In this document: in pieces, positions 31,174-41,620 of the stretch | Layout: every line of letters starts with the position of its first letter | Position numbering within the stretch: the stretch's first letter is position 1 | IMG/VR virus record: IMGVR_UViG_3300030328_000938 | Location: 1 to 60,294 of that record | Length of the DNA: 60,294 bases | Origin: a virus | Reading direction: 5' to 3' (one strand) | Translations under genes and position numbers: made by a program | Notes under the pieces: generated by a model | What the model was told of the DNA's origin: nothing | The model's database searches: none | The model's input: only the letters and a program-made list of their open reading frames with translations

Positions 31174-34100
31174 TGCCATTTGATAGACCTGATAGAAGAC
31201 TCAGGCAATTAAGTCAGCCTGTTACATTAACATACATTCCTTCTGATGATTACGGAAAGAATGGAGATAGAGTTTTCTTTAGAGATGAAGGCTCTAATAG
31301 TATTGAAGAATTATTCAAAAGAGATGGAAGATGGTACTCTGTTACAACTGGAAGACCAGCTAATGATTCAAAGAGAAGAGCAGGTAAAAAAGGAACTAGT
31401 GATGCAGTAGCAACAACTACTGTTCAGAATATTACTGTTAACCAAGATGGCTCAGGTGGAACTGGTACAGGTGGAGGTACTAGCGACCATTCCTTATTAG
31501 AGAACTTAAACCAAGATAATCATTCTCAGTATGTTCATAATACTAATGTAAGAACAGTTTCAGCCTCTCATGTATTTAGTGGCAATCCTTCTTTTACATC
31601 AAATCCCGTTTTTTCTAATACTCCTCAGTTTACTAAAGCAGATGGGAATACTCCATTTACTGTTACATCAACTACTAAGGTTGCTAACCTACATTCAGAT
31701 AATAGTGATAAATGGGATGGTTATCAATTTTCTGACTATTTAGACCAAGCAGTTAAAACAACTAGTGATGTTACTTTTGGTACTATTACTGCTACTGAAT
31801 TATCAGCTGTTCAAGGAGGTATTCACGAACACGATTCAGGAAATACTTACTCAACAGAATTAAGAATGACTCCTACTTCATTGAGTGCTAATAGAACTTT
31901 ATCGATATTGAATGGAGATGCTGATAGGACTATTACTGTTGATGGTAATTTAAATATTGAAAGTGCATCTATTATTAATCAAGATGTTACAACTGATTCT
32001 GATACAACATTTGGGAGTACTACATTAAGCAATCTTACTTCTACTAGACTTATAGCATCTGATGGTAGTAAAAAAGCAGTATCAACAAGTATATCAAGTT
32101 GGGTAGCAGGTACTACTAATCAAATAACGGTTACCGATGATACTGATGGTACAGCTACTTTATCGACTCCTCAAGATATACATACCTCAGCTACTCCTAC
32201 ATTTGCTAGTGCTACATTAGGAACTGTTAATGCAGGTGCTTCAGCGGGGACAGTAACTACTACTACTGGTGACTTGGTTCTTGACTCAGCATCTAATACT
32301 TTAAAGATAAATGCCGATTTAGATGTAGAATCTTCAGTAGATGTGGGTACAAACCTTAATGTTTTAGGCAATACGATATTAGGTGATACTACTGATTTTT
32401 CAGGTTCGGCTGATACTGTTGAGATGAAAGCCAATGTTACTATCAAAGGTGGCTTAACTGTTGATGGAACTACTACGACTATTAATAGTACTACTCTTTC
32501 AGTTGATGATAAGAATATTGAACTAGGAACTGTTGATTCTCCTAGCAATACAACGGCTGATGGTGGAGGAATAACTCTTAAGGGAGCTACTGATAAAACT
32601 ATTAATTGGATTAATTCAACAGGCTCTTGGACTTCTAATCAACCTTTTGAAGTAAGCAATCAATCAAGTCAGCTTAAATTAAGCTATGATAATTCCAATG
32701 CGAGTACTCTAGGAGTAGATAGTGGTGGAATACTCACAATAGGTGCAAGTGATATAAGATTTAATGCAAGTGGTCAAAATGTAGACCCTTCAGCTACCGT
32801 TCATACCGACTTAGGTGCATACAATAGAATGTGGAGAAGTCTATATGCTGCGGAACTTTATGTTGAAAATTTAGTTGCTCAAGATGTTATGGCTACTATG
32901 GGTGGTCGTATTATAGTTGCTCCTACTACAAAGCTAATAGCAAATGTAACTAATAATGCTACAACGATAGATGTTGAACACAATAATATAACTGGTGCAT
33001 ATATAAAACTACAAACTGCTCCTGCAGGTGTTGCTCAAATTGAAATTATGAAAGTAAATACTGGGAGTCCTACTACAATAACTGGTGGATTTAGATACAC
33101 AGTTACAAGAAATGCAGATGGCTCAGGTGCTAATAGTTGGGTAGAAGGAGATGCAGTTGTCAATTTTGGAGCTTCGAGTGGAGAAGGGTTTATAGATTTA
33201 ACATCTACTACTACATCATTAAATCATCTCGGTCCGAATATGACAATCTATTCAAGAAAAGATATGAACGCTTGGGATAGAATGGATGCCACGGTTTCAA
33301 TAGGTAACCTAGAAAGTTGGGTTGATTATAGTTCAGATGAGTTTGGAATTGCTATTGGTATGAATATGCTTAATTCTCCAAATGCTAACTCTGGTCCTTT
33401 TACAGGACTAACTGCTGATAGAACTAATGGTCTTAGACTATTTAATACTCCTATTGAGATGTATAGAGCAGGCGTAAAGAAAGTTAAGATTACTTCTTCT
33501 GGTGGTATAAAATTAGGTGACCAAATAGATGGTGGTAGTGAGGATGTAAAATTTGATTGGGATGAGGATAATGATAAATTAACCATATCAGGTATTATCC
33601 ATGTTCAAGATGGAAGTACTGGAATGGGAGACGATATAAGCGAAGGAACAACAATATCATCAGGGGGAGTTTATGTTAATAGTGGTACAGGAAAGTTTAC
33701 AATATCTAATACTTCAAATAGTATTAGTTATGGTGATGCTAGTGCTATATTTCTTGGACTTGATTCTGCTACTCCTAAACTATCTCTAAAGGGTGCAGGA
33801 ACAGAGGGATTAACTTGGGATGGAAGTAGTTTAAGTGTAACTGGAACAATCAATGTTCAGAATCCAGGTGACTTTGCAGGTGCATCTTTACAAGAGCAGT
33901 TTGGAGGTAGTTCATTAGATTTAACTACTTGGACAATTAATTACGGACTTGTTACTATTGCTAATCAATCTATGACTTTTAGTGGTACAACAGATGAACA
34001 ATGGAATGTAGTTAGTGGTGATTCAATTTTTAAAAGAGCGAATAGACCAGTTTTTGAATGGGATGTAGAAATAACAGGTGCGAATCCTAATTATGTACTT

Positions 34101-36314
34101 GGTCTTTGGAACGCTGATGTTAGTATTACATCTCATTATTATTCACACTATGGTGTTATTTTTAGAAAGTCTAGTGCAAGTAGTACTAAATATATAGAAG
34201 CTAGATGGGAACAGAATGGGGGTTATAGTACTCACCAAGATTTAGTTGGTTCATCTACTGCATGGGATATTGGTGATGTATTTAGATGTAGAATAAGTTT
34301 ACTTGCTACTGGTGGTTATTTAGAGATATTTAAAAATGGTAACTACACATCTCCTCTTTATACACATACTTATACTTATAATACATTTGAAAATATTAAA
34401 GTAATTATGAAAGCATATAAGCAATCTAACTATACTATTGATGGTATAAAATTTCTTGGAGTAACTGCTAATGGTCACTTACCAATGGGTACTCGTATTG
34501 ATGGTAATATGATTAGCACAGGTCAAATAGAAAGTAATAATTGGAGTTCAAGTGCAGGTTCTAGATTAAACTTAGATGATGGCTCTATGACTATGGGTGG
34601 CTCTAGCTCTCCTACTCTTAGTGTTCATGCTAATGGTGATGTAACTATGACAGGAACCGTTACTGCAAACGCAGGTTCTATTGCAGGGTGGACTATAGAC
34701 TCTGATAAGTTATTTAAAGATGGTATGTGGTTAGGTAAAACTGGTGCAAGTGGTCAAAATGCTACTGTTAGAGAATTAAGAGTAAGTTCAGATGAGACTG
34801 GAACTGGAAATTCTAATTTTGTTAGGATGTATATAGATTCTGGTACTGATGATACTTGGGGAATAGAAGGATACGCAGATGGTAATGAGCAATTTCATTT
34901 AGGTGAAATAACAGGAACTGCTACTAATCGTATAGCAGGTTGGACTTTTGATAATACTAATTTTTATAAAGTTCAAGATAGTAAATATATTGGATTAACA
35001 ACAAATGCTCATAGCGACATAGCAGATGAAAGTCAAACCCTATCTTCTGTTTTCGCAGGTGGTACTGGTTCCACAGGTGCAGGTTCTACAATATCTATAT
35101 CTTCAGATGGTAAATTTAGAGGGAATGGTATTTATAGAAGAGGTGGTAAAGATTGGACTATTGAATCTAGTAGACTATTTGGAGATGGTGCTGATGGTTC
35201 TTGGGTACTTAAGGCTGAAGATGGTCGTTATCAAGTTAAATCAGTAGGACATCCTCAACAAAGTCTAGATGCTTATAATGGCATTAATCAAAACTCTACA
35301 GATGCTTCAAATAATGGTACTGCGGGAGGTCTAGGTTCTTGGGAAGATGCTGATGATTGGGGACAGATATTTTATGATTCATCTCAGCAAGATGGATATA
35401 GGTATCAAATAAAATTATTAAGAGATGTTTATTTAGAAAAACTTGAATTTGAACAAGCTAGTAACGACTATCCCGTAATTCAAACTAATGGATATAGAAT
35501 GTTTGTTAGAGATAGAATACATATAGGAAGTGGTTTTTCTTCTAGTGAGTATGTAAGATTTAGAAATAGAGGGGAGGCAGGGACAGGAGGTTCATCAGGT
35601 TCTGTTGGATATTCAAATGATGATGGTTCTACTATAGCTGGTCCAAGTGGTACTACTGGTGGTGGAATCGGTGGAACAGGGGGAGCTGGTGGTACTTTAA
35701 GAGGAGGAAGAGATGGAAGAAATGGTGGTAATGGTGGCGCGGCAGGTGGAGTTTCTAGTCAAAATGGTACAAGTGGAACAACAGGCTCTGGTAGTTCGAG
35801 TGGACTTGGCTCATATAGTGTTACATTAGAAGGTAAGACTGGTGCGCAGGGAGGCAATGGAGGTACGGGTGGAGATATGTCAGGAGGTAATAATGGTGGT
35901 TCTTCAGGTCCAGCAGGTACTTCTTATAATGGTGGTACTGCTACTCAAGCAAAAACTAGAATACAACACGCTGACCCTCACTTATTAACAATGTTTAGAG
36001 ATGTATATAGTGAAGCAGATGATTCAGATAGAATATCTCCTTCAGCTGGTTCCTCTGGTGGAGGGGGAGGCGGTGGAGGCGGTGGTGCTTACTTCCAACA
36101 AGATACTGAAGCTATCACAGGAGGCTCAGGTGGAGAAGGAGGAGGAGCAGGAGGCTCAGGTGGAACTATATTAATATGTTGTAGGTTATTTACATCAGAT
36201 GGTGGAAAGTTTAATTTTGATGCTCGTGGTGGAGATGGTGGTAATGGTGGCGATGGTGGATATAGAGGTTATACTGATGATTTTGGTGGTGGTGGCTCAG
36301 GTGGACCTCCATAA
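31173..36314 (+). CDS. Giant tail fibre with glycine-rich adhesin tip
   Basis: A 1713-residue fibre. The N-terminus (MPFDRPDRRLRQLSQPVTLT) is the attachment part. Long beta-repeat shaft regions follow, including DHSLLENLNQDNHSQYVHN, ATFASATLGTVNAGASAGT-like units and a C-NLTV unit shared with other fibres (ATIKGGLTVDGTTTTINS type). A galactose-binding-like sandwich lies at about residues 905-1105 (LTTWTINYGLVTIANQSM). From about 1465 the chain becomes glycine-rich with GGTGGAGG, a ten-glycine run and GGEGGGAGGSGG. Such motifs form polyglycine-II helix bundles in gp38-type phage adhesins, which contact the host receptor. Confidence 0.75.
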   Translation: MPFDRPDRRLRQLSQPVTLTYIPSDDYGKNGDRVFFRDEGSNSIEELFKRDGRWYSVTTGRPANDSKRRAGKKGTSDAVATTTVQNITVNQDGSGGTGTGGGTSDHSLLENLNQDNHSQYVHNTNVRTVSASHVFSGNPSFTSNPVFSNTPQFTKADGNTPFTVTSTTKVANLHSDNSDKWDGYQFSDYLDQAVKTTSDVTFGTITATELSAVQGGIHEHDSGNTYSTELRMTPTSLSANRTLSILNGDADRTITVDGNLNIESASIINQDVTTDSDTTFGSTTLSNLTSTRLIASDGSKKAVSTSISSWVAGTTNQITVTDDTDGTATLSTPQDIHTSATPTFASATLGTVNAGASAGTVTTTTGDLVLDSASNTLKINADLDVESSVDVGTNLNVLGNTILGDTTDFSGSADTVEMKANVTIKGGLTVDGTTTTINSTTLSVDDKNIELGTVDSPSNTTADGGGITLKGATDKTINWINSTGSWTSNQPFEVSNQSSQLKLSYDNSNASTLGVDSGGILTIGASDIRFNASGQNVDPSATVHTDLGAYNRMWRSLYAAELYVENLVAQDVMATMGGRIIVAPTTKLIANVTNNATTIDVEHNNITGAYIKLQTAPAGVAQIEIMKVNTGSPTTITGGFRYTVTRNADGSGANSWVEGDAVVNFGASSGEGFIDLTSTTTSLNHLGPNMTIYSRKDMNAWDRMDATVSIGNLESWVDYSSDEFGIAIGMNMLNSPNANSGPFTGLTADRTNGLRLFNTPIEMYRAGVKKVKITSSGGIKLGDQIDGGSEDVKFDWDEDNDKLTISGIIHVQDGSTGMGDDISEGTTISSGGVYVNSGTGKFTISNTSNSISYGDASAIFLGLDSATPKLSLKGAGTEGLTWDGSSLSVTGTINVQNPGDFAGASLQEQFGGSSLDLTTWTINYGLVTIANQSMTFSGTTDEQWNVVSGDSIFKRANRPVFEWDVEITGANPNYVLGLWNADVSITSHYYSHYGVIFRKSSASSTKYIEARWEQNGGYSTHQDLVGSSTAWDIGDVFRCRISLLATGGYLEIFKNGNYTSPLYTHTYTYNTFENIKVIMKAYKQSNYTIDGIKFLGVTANGHLPMGTRIDGNMISTGQIESNNWSSSAGSRLNLDDGSMTMGGSSSPTLSVHANGDVTMTGTVTANAGSIAGWTIDSDKLFKDGMWLGKTGASGQNATVRELRVSSDETGTGNSNFVRMYIDSGTDDTWGIEGYADGNEQFHLGEITGTATNRIAGWTFDNTNFYKVQDSKYIGLTTNAHSDIADESQTLSSVFAGGTGSTGAGSTISISSDGKFRGNGIYRRGGKDWTIESSRLFGDGADGSWVLKAEDGRYQVKSVGHPQQSLDAYNGINQNSTDASNNGTAGGLGSWEDADDWGQIFYDSSQQDGYRYQIKLLRDVYLEKLEFEQASNDYPVIQTNGYRMFVRDRIHIGSGFSSSEYVRFRNRGEAGTGGSSGSVGYSNDDGSTIAGPSGTTGGGIGGTGGAGGTLRGGRDGRNGGNGGAAGGVSSQNGTSGTTGSGSSSGLGSYSVTLEGKTGAQGGNGGTGGDMSGGNNGGSSGPAGTSYNGGTATQAKTRIQHADPHLLTMFRDVYSEADDSDRISPSAGSSGGGGGGGGGGAYFQQDTEAITGGSGGEGGGAGGSGGTILICCRLFTSDGGKFNFDARGGDGGNGGDGGYRGYTDDFGGGGSGGPP

Positions 36315-36341
36315 AAATAAAATTAAAATAGGAGTAATCTT

Positions 36342-36617
36342 ATGGCTATAGCCAATTATGCAGGAGATGGTGGAGGAGGCGGAGGTGGTGCCGGAGGTAA
36401 TGGTGGCAATGTTGTTATCATTACATCTCAGCTAACTAAAGATATGGGATTTTTACATAGTAATTATTGGAATATTGTTATCACAGGTGGGGATAAGGGT
36501 GTTCATGGTGACCCCGGAGAAGTAGGTAGACCTCAAGGTGAGTCTGGTAGTAATGGACAGCCAGGCTCTGATGGTAACGATGGACAGGATGGAAAATATA
36601 TATTAGTATTAATATGA
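36342..36617 (+). CDS. Small glycine-rich adhesin-like protein
   Basis: A 91-residue protein, MAIANYAGDGGGGGGGAGG then GNVVIITSQLTKDMG, VITGGDKGVHGDPGEVG and a glycine-rich end. It repeats the layout of the last 70 residues of the large fibre (Gly run, G-T-I-L-I-C-C-R-L, strand, Gly runs). It looks like a spare or variant tip module translated separately behind AGGAG. It could form a heteromeric tip or be a reservoir for exchange. Confidence 0.55.
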   Translation: MAIANYAGDGGGGGGGAGGNGGNVVIITSQLTKDMGFLHSNYWNIVITGGDKGVHGDPGEVGRPQGESGSNGQPGSDGNDGQDGKYILVLI

Positions 36618-36660
36618 TAAAACAGTTAAAATTGAATGGTAAAATAGGTATATTTATATT

Positions 36661-38787
36661 ATGGCAAGTTCATTAAGAAGACAAGCCGCGAAGACCTCTG
36701 TAGCTTATCAAAAGCACCAACATCAAAGCGCGGCAGAAGCATCTATACAAAAACTCTCTGACCAAGCCTCACAAAAAGCTCAAGAGAGAAGTGACCAAAT
36801 GTTTGGCTTTTTAACTCAAGCAGTTGGCGTTATGGATAAGATGATGGCTAAGAAGAAGACTGATACTAAGATTGAGAAAGCCGTTAATCAAAGAGCTAAA
36901 GAAATGGGTGGGGAAAAAGGAGGAGAGGTATTTTATAAGAAGAATACTCTATCTGATTGGTTAAAAGGAGATGCAAAGCTCTCTGATGTTGGTAAAGAAA
37001 GTTGGGAGATTAGTGGTGGTGGAAAGACGGAAACATTTGATAGAGCAGATATGATTGCCTATGGTAAATACTCAGAAAAGAATAAATGGAAAGATAAGGT
37101 AGGAAAAAAATTAGGTGGTGAAGATAGTAGTCTTGACAAGATGGATGAGTTATACAACAAAACTGTCCAGAATAGTACTGGAGCTGATGGCGTTGACCCT
37201 GAGTCTATTAGGGATAGGGGAGTAAATGATTACGCAGAGACTTCTGATGCTAAGCATACAGGTGATAAGACTGCTATGAATCAAGAGATTGACTATGATT
37301 CTTTACCTTCTCCTACTGTTGAGGGTATGGAATATGTTACTAGAGACAGGGAATATAGAACAGAGCATTTTGGTAAAGACTTCACTAAAAAGAGACATCA
37401 ATTTGATGAGGGTTGGTCTTATAAGAAAGCTAAAGCTATAAGTCGTTCTCAGAGAAGAGAAAATTTTAGAAGAGTAGACCAAGACCATTTCGGTGGATTA
37501 CTACCGGGTGGTCAAGCATACAATGAAGCATCTGCTCAAAGGAAACATAAGGCAACAACTAAAAGTTTCATAAACGAAGTAAAGGCAGTATCTGGCTCTC
37601 CTTCTCAATATAGTCCTGCACAATCTGATAACTATAGGAATGATGCTAGAAGTTTACTAGCAGAGATTAAGAGTGGCAAATTTGAGACATCTACTACAAA
37701 TAATAAAGATATAATGGATGCTCTTAATAATATGGATGCAAGTGTTGGCAATATGGAGAACTCAGCCGATAATATTCGGATGAATACAGATAAATCATTA
37801 AGTAAAGCTGAAGATACATTAAGAATTGGAGGCGAAGAGCAAAAAGGTACAGGTAGAAGTTGGGTTGAAAAAGGAGAAATGGCTAGTTTAATGCCTGATA
37901 ATGATTTAGAAATGGCAGATACTATTGTTCAATCTAGAGTTGGAGACCAGATGGTTGGCATGATGGATGAACCAAAAGGATTTAATAAGCTATGGAAAGC
38001 CGCGAAGCGTGAATGGGGAGATAAAGTAGATAAGATTTTCGGTAAACAGAAGAAAGCATTTGAAGGTAAGGGTTATCAAAAAGGTGATGAATTGCCTTCT
38101 CCTGATAAATTAGATAGAATAACTGCTGATACTCAAGACTTTGACCCAATCAATCCAATGGACATCGCAGCAAAAGCGTCAAGAAGAACTGATAATCAAC
38201 ATCCTTTATTTGATGCTATCAATCCTGATGGTGAAGTTGGTCAGTTAATGCAAAATCAAATTCCTCAAGAATCAGAACCATTCACTCCATTAGAGGTTCC
38301 AGACATTACTGCAGAAGGTCAAGAAGATATGAGTGATTATATTGATGCAGAAACTGGACAATCTGCGGCAGATACTGATTATGAAAAATCTAGAAGTAGA
38401 CCTGATTTGTATGCTATAGGTCAAGAAAATGCAATAGAAGGTGACATTGCACAACAATATCTTGATGGAACTCCTTCATTCGCAGGTACAACTGAGCAAA
38501 ATATAAACTTAATGAACGCTGTAGTTCAAGATACAATCGGATATGATTTTGATTTTAACAAAGCTCAGAAAGGTGAATATGATAGTGAAGGTTTTACACT
38601 TAGAGGGCAAAATGAGAATTTAGATAGCTTAAGCACTCCTGAACTTGCTGAAAAAGGAATAACATTAGATTATCCACCAGTTTCTTTAAAGGGACAAGGA
38701 TTAAAAGAAATGTGGGATACTCTTGGAATAGGTGATTGGGATAATAGAGATACTCTATGGAATAAATATATGGCAAGTGAGAAATAA
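36661..38787 (+). CDS. Probable internal virion (ejection) protein
   Basis: A 708-residue hydrophilic, helical protein starting MASSLRRQAAKTSVAYQKHQ. It is rich in Lys, Glu, Asp, Gln and Met, with helical runs (KLSDQASQKAQERSDQMFGF) and no membrane segment. It opens the block of large proteins downstream of the tail fibre. This is where podoviruses encode proteins that leave the capsid ahead of the DNA. Its short upstream gap (36618-36660) has no obvious ribosome site. Confidence 0.5.
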   Translation: MASSLRRQAAKTSVAYQKHQHQSAAEASIQKLSDQASQKAQERSDQMFGFLTQAVGVMDKMMAKKKTDTKIEKAVNQRAKEMGGEKGGEVFYKKNTLSDWLKGDAKLSDVGKESWEISGGGKTETFDRADMIAYGKYSEKNKWKDKVGKKLGGEDSSLDKMDELYNKTVQNSTGADGVDPESIRDRGVNDYAETSDAKHTGDKTAMNQEIDYDSLPSPTVEGMEYVTRDREYRTEHFGKDFTKKRHQFDEGWSYKKAKAISRSQRRENFRRVDQDHFGGLLPGGQAYNEASAQRKHKATTKSFINEVKAVSGSPSQYSPAQSDNYRNDARSLLAEIKSGKFETSTTNNKDIMDALNNMDASVGNMENSADNIRMNTDKSLSKAEDTLRIGGEEQKGTGRSWVEKGEMASLMPDNDLEMADTIVQSRVGDQMVGMMDEPKGFNKLWKAAKREWGDKVDKIFGKQKKAFEGKGYQKGDELPSPDKLDRITADTQDFDPINPMDIAAKASRRTDNQHPLFDAINPDGEVGQLMQNQIPQESEPFTPLEVPDITAEGQEDMSDYIDAETGQSAADTDYEKSRSRPDLYAIGQENAIEGDIAQQYLDGTPSFAGTTEQNINLMNAVVQDTIGYDFDFNKAQKGEYDSEGFTLRGQNENLDSLSTPELAEKGITLDYPPVSLKGQGLKEMWDTLGIGDWDNRDTLWNKYMASEK

Positions 38788-39344
38788 TGGATAAAAAGTC
38801 TGCTAAAAGACAATTTAATCAATTAACTAAAGATTTAGATATTGAACATACTTTTAGTTTTGATGAGGCTTGGGATTTCTTAAGTTATAAAAGAGCTATG
38901 AATCTTGTTAAAGACCCTACTGCTTCTTATCCTGTTGATTATACTAAAGAACAATTCAGGAATGGAGTTTTTAAAGTTCAAGAAATAATGCTAGACAATA
39001 TAGAAAGAGTTAAGGACATACATAAATTTAATCCAGTTAAGAATATCTTCACAGATGGTCAACTCGTAAGAGAGATATTTAATCCAGCAGGAGAATTAAT
39101 AGTAACTGCGATACATAAGATTAGTCACCCTTACTTTCTTTTAAAAGGAGAGATGTCTATTATGACGGAGGATGGTGAAGAGCGTATTACTGCTCCTCAT
39201 TATGGTATTACTAAAGCGGGAACAAAGCGTATCATTTATGCTCATACAGATTGTATATTCATTACTGTGCATCCGACCGATAAAGACAATCCTGATGAAG
39301 TATTGAAAGATGTAACCGTTGAATCATATGAGGAATTAGTATGA
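38787..39344 (+). CDS. Cupin-fold protein in the ejection-protein block
   Basis: A 185-residue protein with a helical N-terminal half and a cupin-type beta barrel after residue 105: HKISHPYFLLKGEMSIMTED, then ERITAPHYGITKAGTKRIIY and HTDCIFITVHPTDKD. The order 'H-P-Y-F-x-L-x-G-x-x-x-I-M-T' and 'P-x-x-x-x-x-x-A-G-x-K-R-x-x-Y-A-H-x-D-x-x-F-x-T-x-H' is the two-motif cupin arrangement and keeps several His residues for metal. Enzyme or binding role unknown. Confidence 0.68.
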   Translation: MDKKSAKRQFNQLTKDLDIEHTFSFDEAWDFLSYKRAMNLVKDPTASYPVDYTKEQFRNGVFKVQEIMLDNIERVKDIHKFNPVKNIFTDGQLVREIFNPAGELIVTAIHKISHPYFLLKGEMSIMTEDGEERITAPHYGITKAGTKRIIYAHTDCIFITVHPTDKDNPDEVLKDVTVESYEELV

Positions 39345-39850
39345 GTGTAGTAGTAGCCGCAGTAGGCGTAGGATTAACTGCAACTTCAATGATTGGAGGT
39401 GCTAGAAGAAATAGTAAGCAAAGTAGACTTCAAAAAGCATCTGCTCGTAGGCAGTTAGGAAGTATTAATCAGGCTCTAGGAGAGCTAGATACATTAGCAG
39501 GTCAAAAATCTGATATTGCTAATAGCGATTTTCAATCATCATTAGTTAGTGAAGCTAAAACTATAGGTAGAACTAAATCAAAGATGATAGAGAAGGGAGA
39601 GGATGCAATGACATCTTTTGCATTTTCAGGTGAAGCTGAAGAAACCCTTTCTCAAGCAACAGAAGAAATGGATTTTACATTTGATGAATCAAAAAGACAA
39701 AAAGAAGTAGAATTAGATAAAACATTATCAGCCATTGATGAATGGAAAGGTGGAGAGGCTTCAAGATTAAACGCAGAGAAAGATGTATTAAACGAACAAA
39801 TAAAGGTAGCAAGTACTACCGATTCCTTTTGGGAAAACATTTTTGGATAG
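39341..39850 (+). CDS. Internal virion protein with N-terminal membrane segment
   Basis: A 169-residue protein starting MSVVVAAVGVGLTATSMIGG, a hydrophobic helix with alanine/glycine. A basic stretch (ARRNSKQSRLQKASARRQL) and a long helical, acidic region follow. This shape (short membrane helix followed by coiled coil) resembles gp14-like ejection proteins that enter the outer membrane. It overlaps the cupin gene by 4 bases. Confidence 0.5.
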   Translation: MSVVVAAVGVGLTATSMIGGARRNSKQSRLQKASARRQLGSINQALGELDTLAGQKSDIANSDFQSSLVSEAKTIGRTKSKMIEKGEDAMTSFAFSGEAEETLSQATEEMDFTFDESKRQKEVELDKTLSAIDEWKGGEASRLNAEKDVLNEQIKVASTTDSFWENIFG

Positions 39851-39859
39851 GATATAATT

Positions 39860-41620
39860 ATGGCTGCAGCACAAGTATTACAAGCACTTAATATGATTCT
39901 AGACGACAGGTCTAGGAGAGAACAAAGAGATGTTCAATCTTCATTGGGAGCTATGGAATTAGCATTGAAAGAAAAGAAGATGGAAGAAGATGCTATTCAT
40001 AGAAGGTTTAGTAGAAAGAAAGCATTAGTTGAAACCGAAGATGCATTGAAAACATCTAAGGCGAAAAGAGGTCAAATAGCTCAATCAATAAGAACAAGTA
40101 GAACTGTTGAAGAAAAGAACAGACAAGATATATTCTTAAAGGCTTGGGAGGGTATGAACGAATCATACGAAGAGTCTCAAATGATGTTAGCTAATCAGAT
40201 ATGGTCAGACTTTGGCTTTTCTGCACTATGGACATATATGGAAGTAGGTGAAGGTAAGCCAGTTACTGTTTCAAACATGACTAGACTTCGTACACATCTA
40301 GAAAAGAATGGAATGGATAAGGCATCTGCTCAGTTTATTACTAAGAAGGTTGCTCAAATTGGAGCGCAGGAAAAGAAACCTGCTTCAACTGTTATTGGTC
40401 TAGGTCGTTTTGTTAGGAATAGATTAGTTTCAATACAAAATTTAAAAGGCAATGAGAAGAATCAAAAATTAAAAGACTTTGTTGACGCTGGTTATAATGT
40501 TGGCATCTTTACAGACCCTTTCAATTCTGAGTATAGCAATAAGCAGGAAATGGTTGAAAAGAACATGGGATTGATGAATGATATAGGTAAGCTAAATAAG
40601 ATAGCAGTATTAGATGATATTAAAGCCAAGCTAACTCAAGAGAGATATGAAATGTCTTATCAAGATGATGATTCTTCTACAACATCAGATGAGGAACTTG
40701 GAATTAGATATGAGTTTCAGAATGATAATAGGAATAAAATTAATAATAGTCTTCGAGGCTTTGGTGAGCAATTAACTCAAGAAGAAAAAGACCAGAATAA
40801 AAAAGTATATACCAAAAGAGAAATAGAGGAGGCACAAAATAAGTATTGGTCACAAATTCGTGCAGGTTCACAATGGGTTGATAACTTTAGAAATCTGAAG
40901 TCAGAAGCTCAAGATGAATTAAGAGCAAGTGGTGACTTAGGATACGCCCAGTCAGTTGAAGGAGTACTTGGACCGACAGGTACAAACATAACTTCTCTAC
41001 CTAATCTTCAATTAACACTACCTACTAATATGGTAGGAAAGACTCCTAATGAGATAGAAAACTATTGGGAGAATATGAGAGGAGGCGTAGATGCAGAGTT
41101 GTTTAAAGTCCAAACTGCAATACAAAACCATAATGCTGAAACATCTGCTATTGCTACTAATCTTGCTAATATGAGACAATCAGGTATAAGTGTTACAAAT
41201 GCAGAAGAATTAACAAGGCAAGATGAAAAAAGAAATATTGATTTATATAGGCTTCAAGAACAACAAAGAGCATTAGAGAATTGGATGAGCAATCTAAATA
41301 AAACAATGTCTGCAATACCAGTAGATGAATCACATGGTTTGTCTTCATTGCCTTATAAAGATATTAATCAAGACCAAAAACAACAAAGATATGATGAACT
41401 CGCTCTTAGGCAAATGAATCCTATTGGTAATGTTTTAATGGATTGGTTCGGAGGGACATCTGAGGAACAAAGATTTGATAAGGTAAATACTTCTAACGAT
41501 GAGAAATATGTAGACCCTATGGGAGATGGTTTAGACCCTATTAAGAAGAAGAAAACTGATGATTTAAAGTTAAATACTATGAAATGGAATATGATATTTA
41601 GAGGTTTAGGAGGGTACTAA
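39860..41620 (+). CDS. Large helical internal virion protein
   Basis: A 586-residue, highly charged, helical protein starting MAAAQVLQALNMILDDRSRR, with coiled-coil stretches (GAMELALKEKKMEEDAIHRR, LRASGDLGYAQSVEGVL-type loops). It has no membrane segment and no enzymatic motif I recognise. It is coupled to the giant gene by a one-base overlap. Its place among large proteins after the tail genes makes an ejected or capsid-internal protein likely. Confidence 0.5.
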   Translation: MAAAQVLQALNMILDDRSRREQRDVQSSLGAMELALKEKKMEEDAIHRRFSRKKALVETEDALKTSKAKRGQIAQSIRTSRTVEEKNRQDIFLKAWEGMNESYEESQMMLANQIWSDFGFSALWTYMEVGEGKPVTVSNMTRLRTHLEKNGMDKASAQFITKKVAQIGAQEKKPASTVIGLGRFVRNRLVSIQNLKGNEKNQKLKDFVDAGYNVGIFTDPFNSEYSNKQEMVEKNMGLMNDIGKLNKIAVLDDIKAKLTQERYEMSYQDDDSSTTSDEELGIRYEFQNDNRNKINNSLRGFGEQLTQEEKDQNKKVYTKREIEEAQNKYWSQIRAGSQWVDNFRNLKSEAQDELRASGDLGYAQSVEGVLGPTGTNITSLPNLQLTLPTNMVGKTPNEIENYWENMRGGVDAELFKVQTAIQNHNAETSAIATNLANMRQSGISVTNAEELTRQDEKRNIDLYRLQEQQRALENWMSNLNKTMSAIPVDESHGLSSLPYKDINQDQKQQRYDELALRQMNPIGNVLMDWFGGTSEEQRFDKVNTSNDEKYVDPMGDGLDPIKKKKTDDLKLNTMKWNMIFRGLGGY

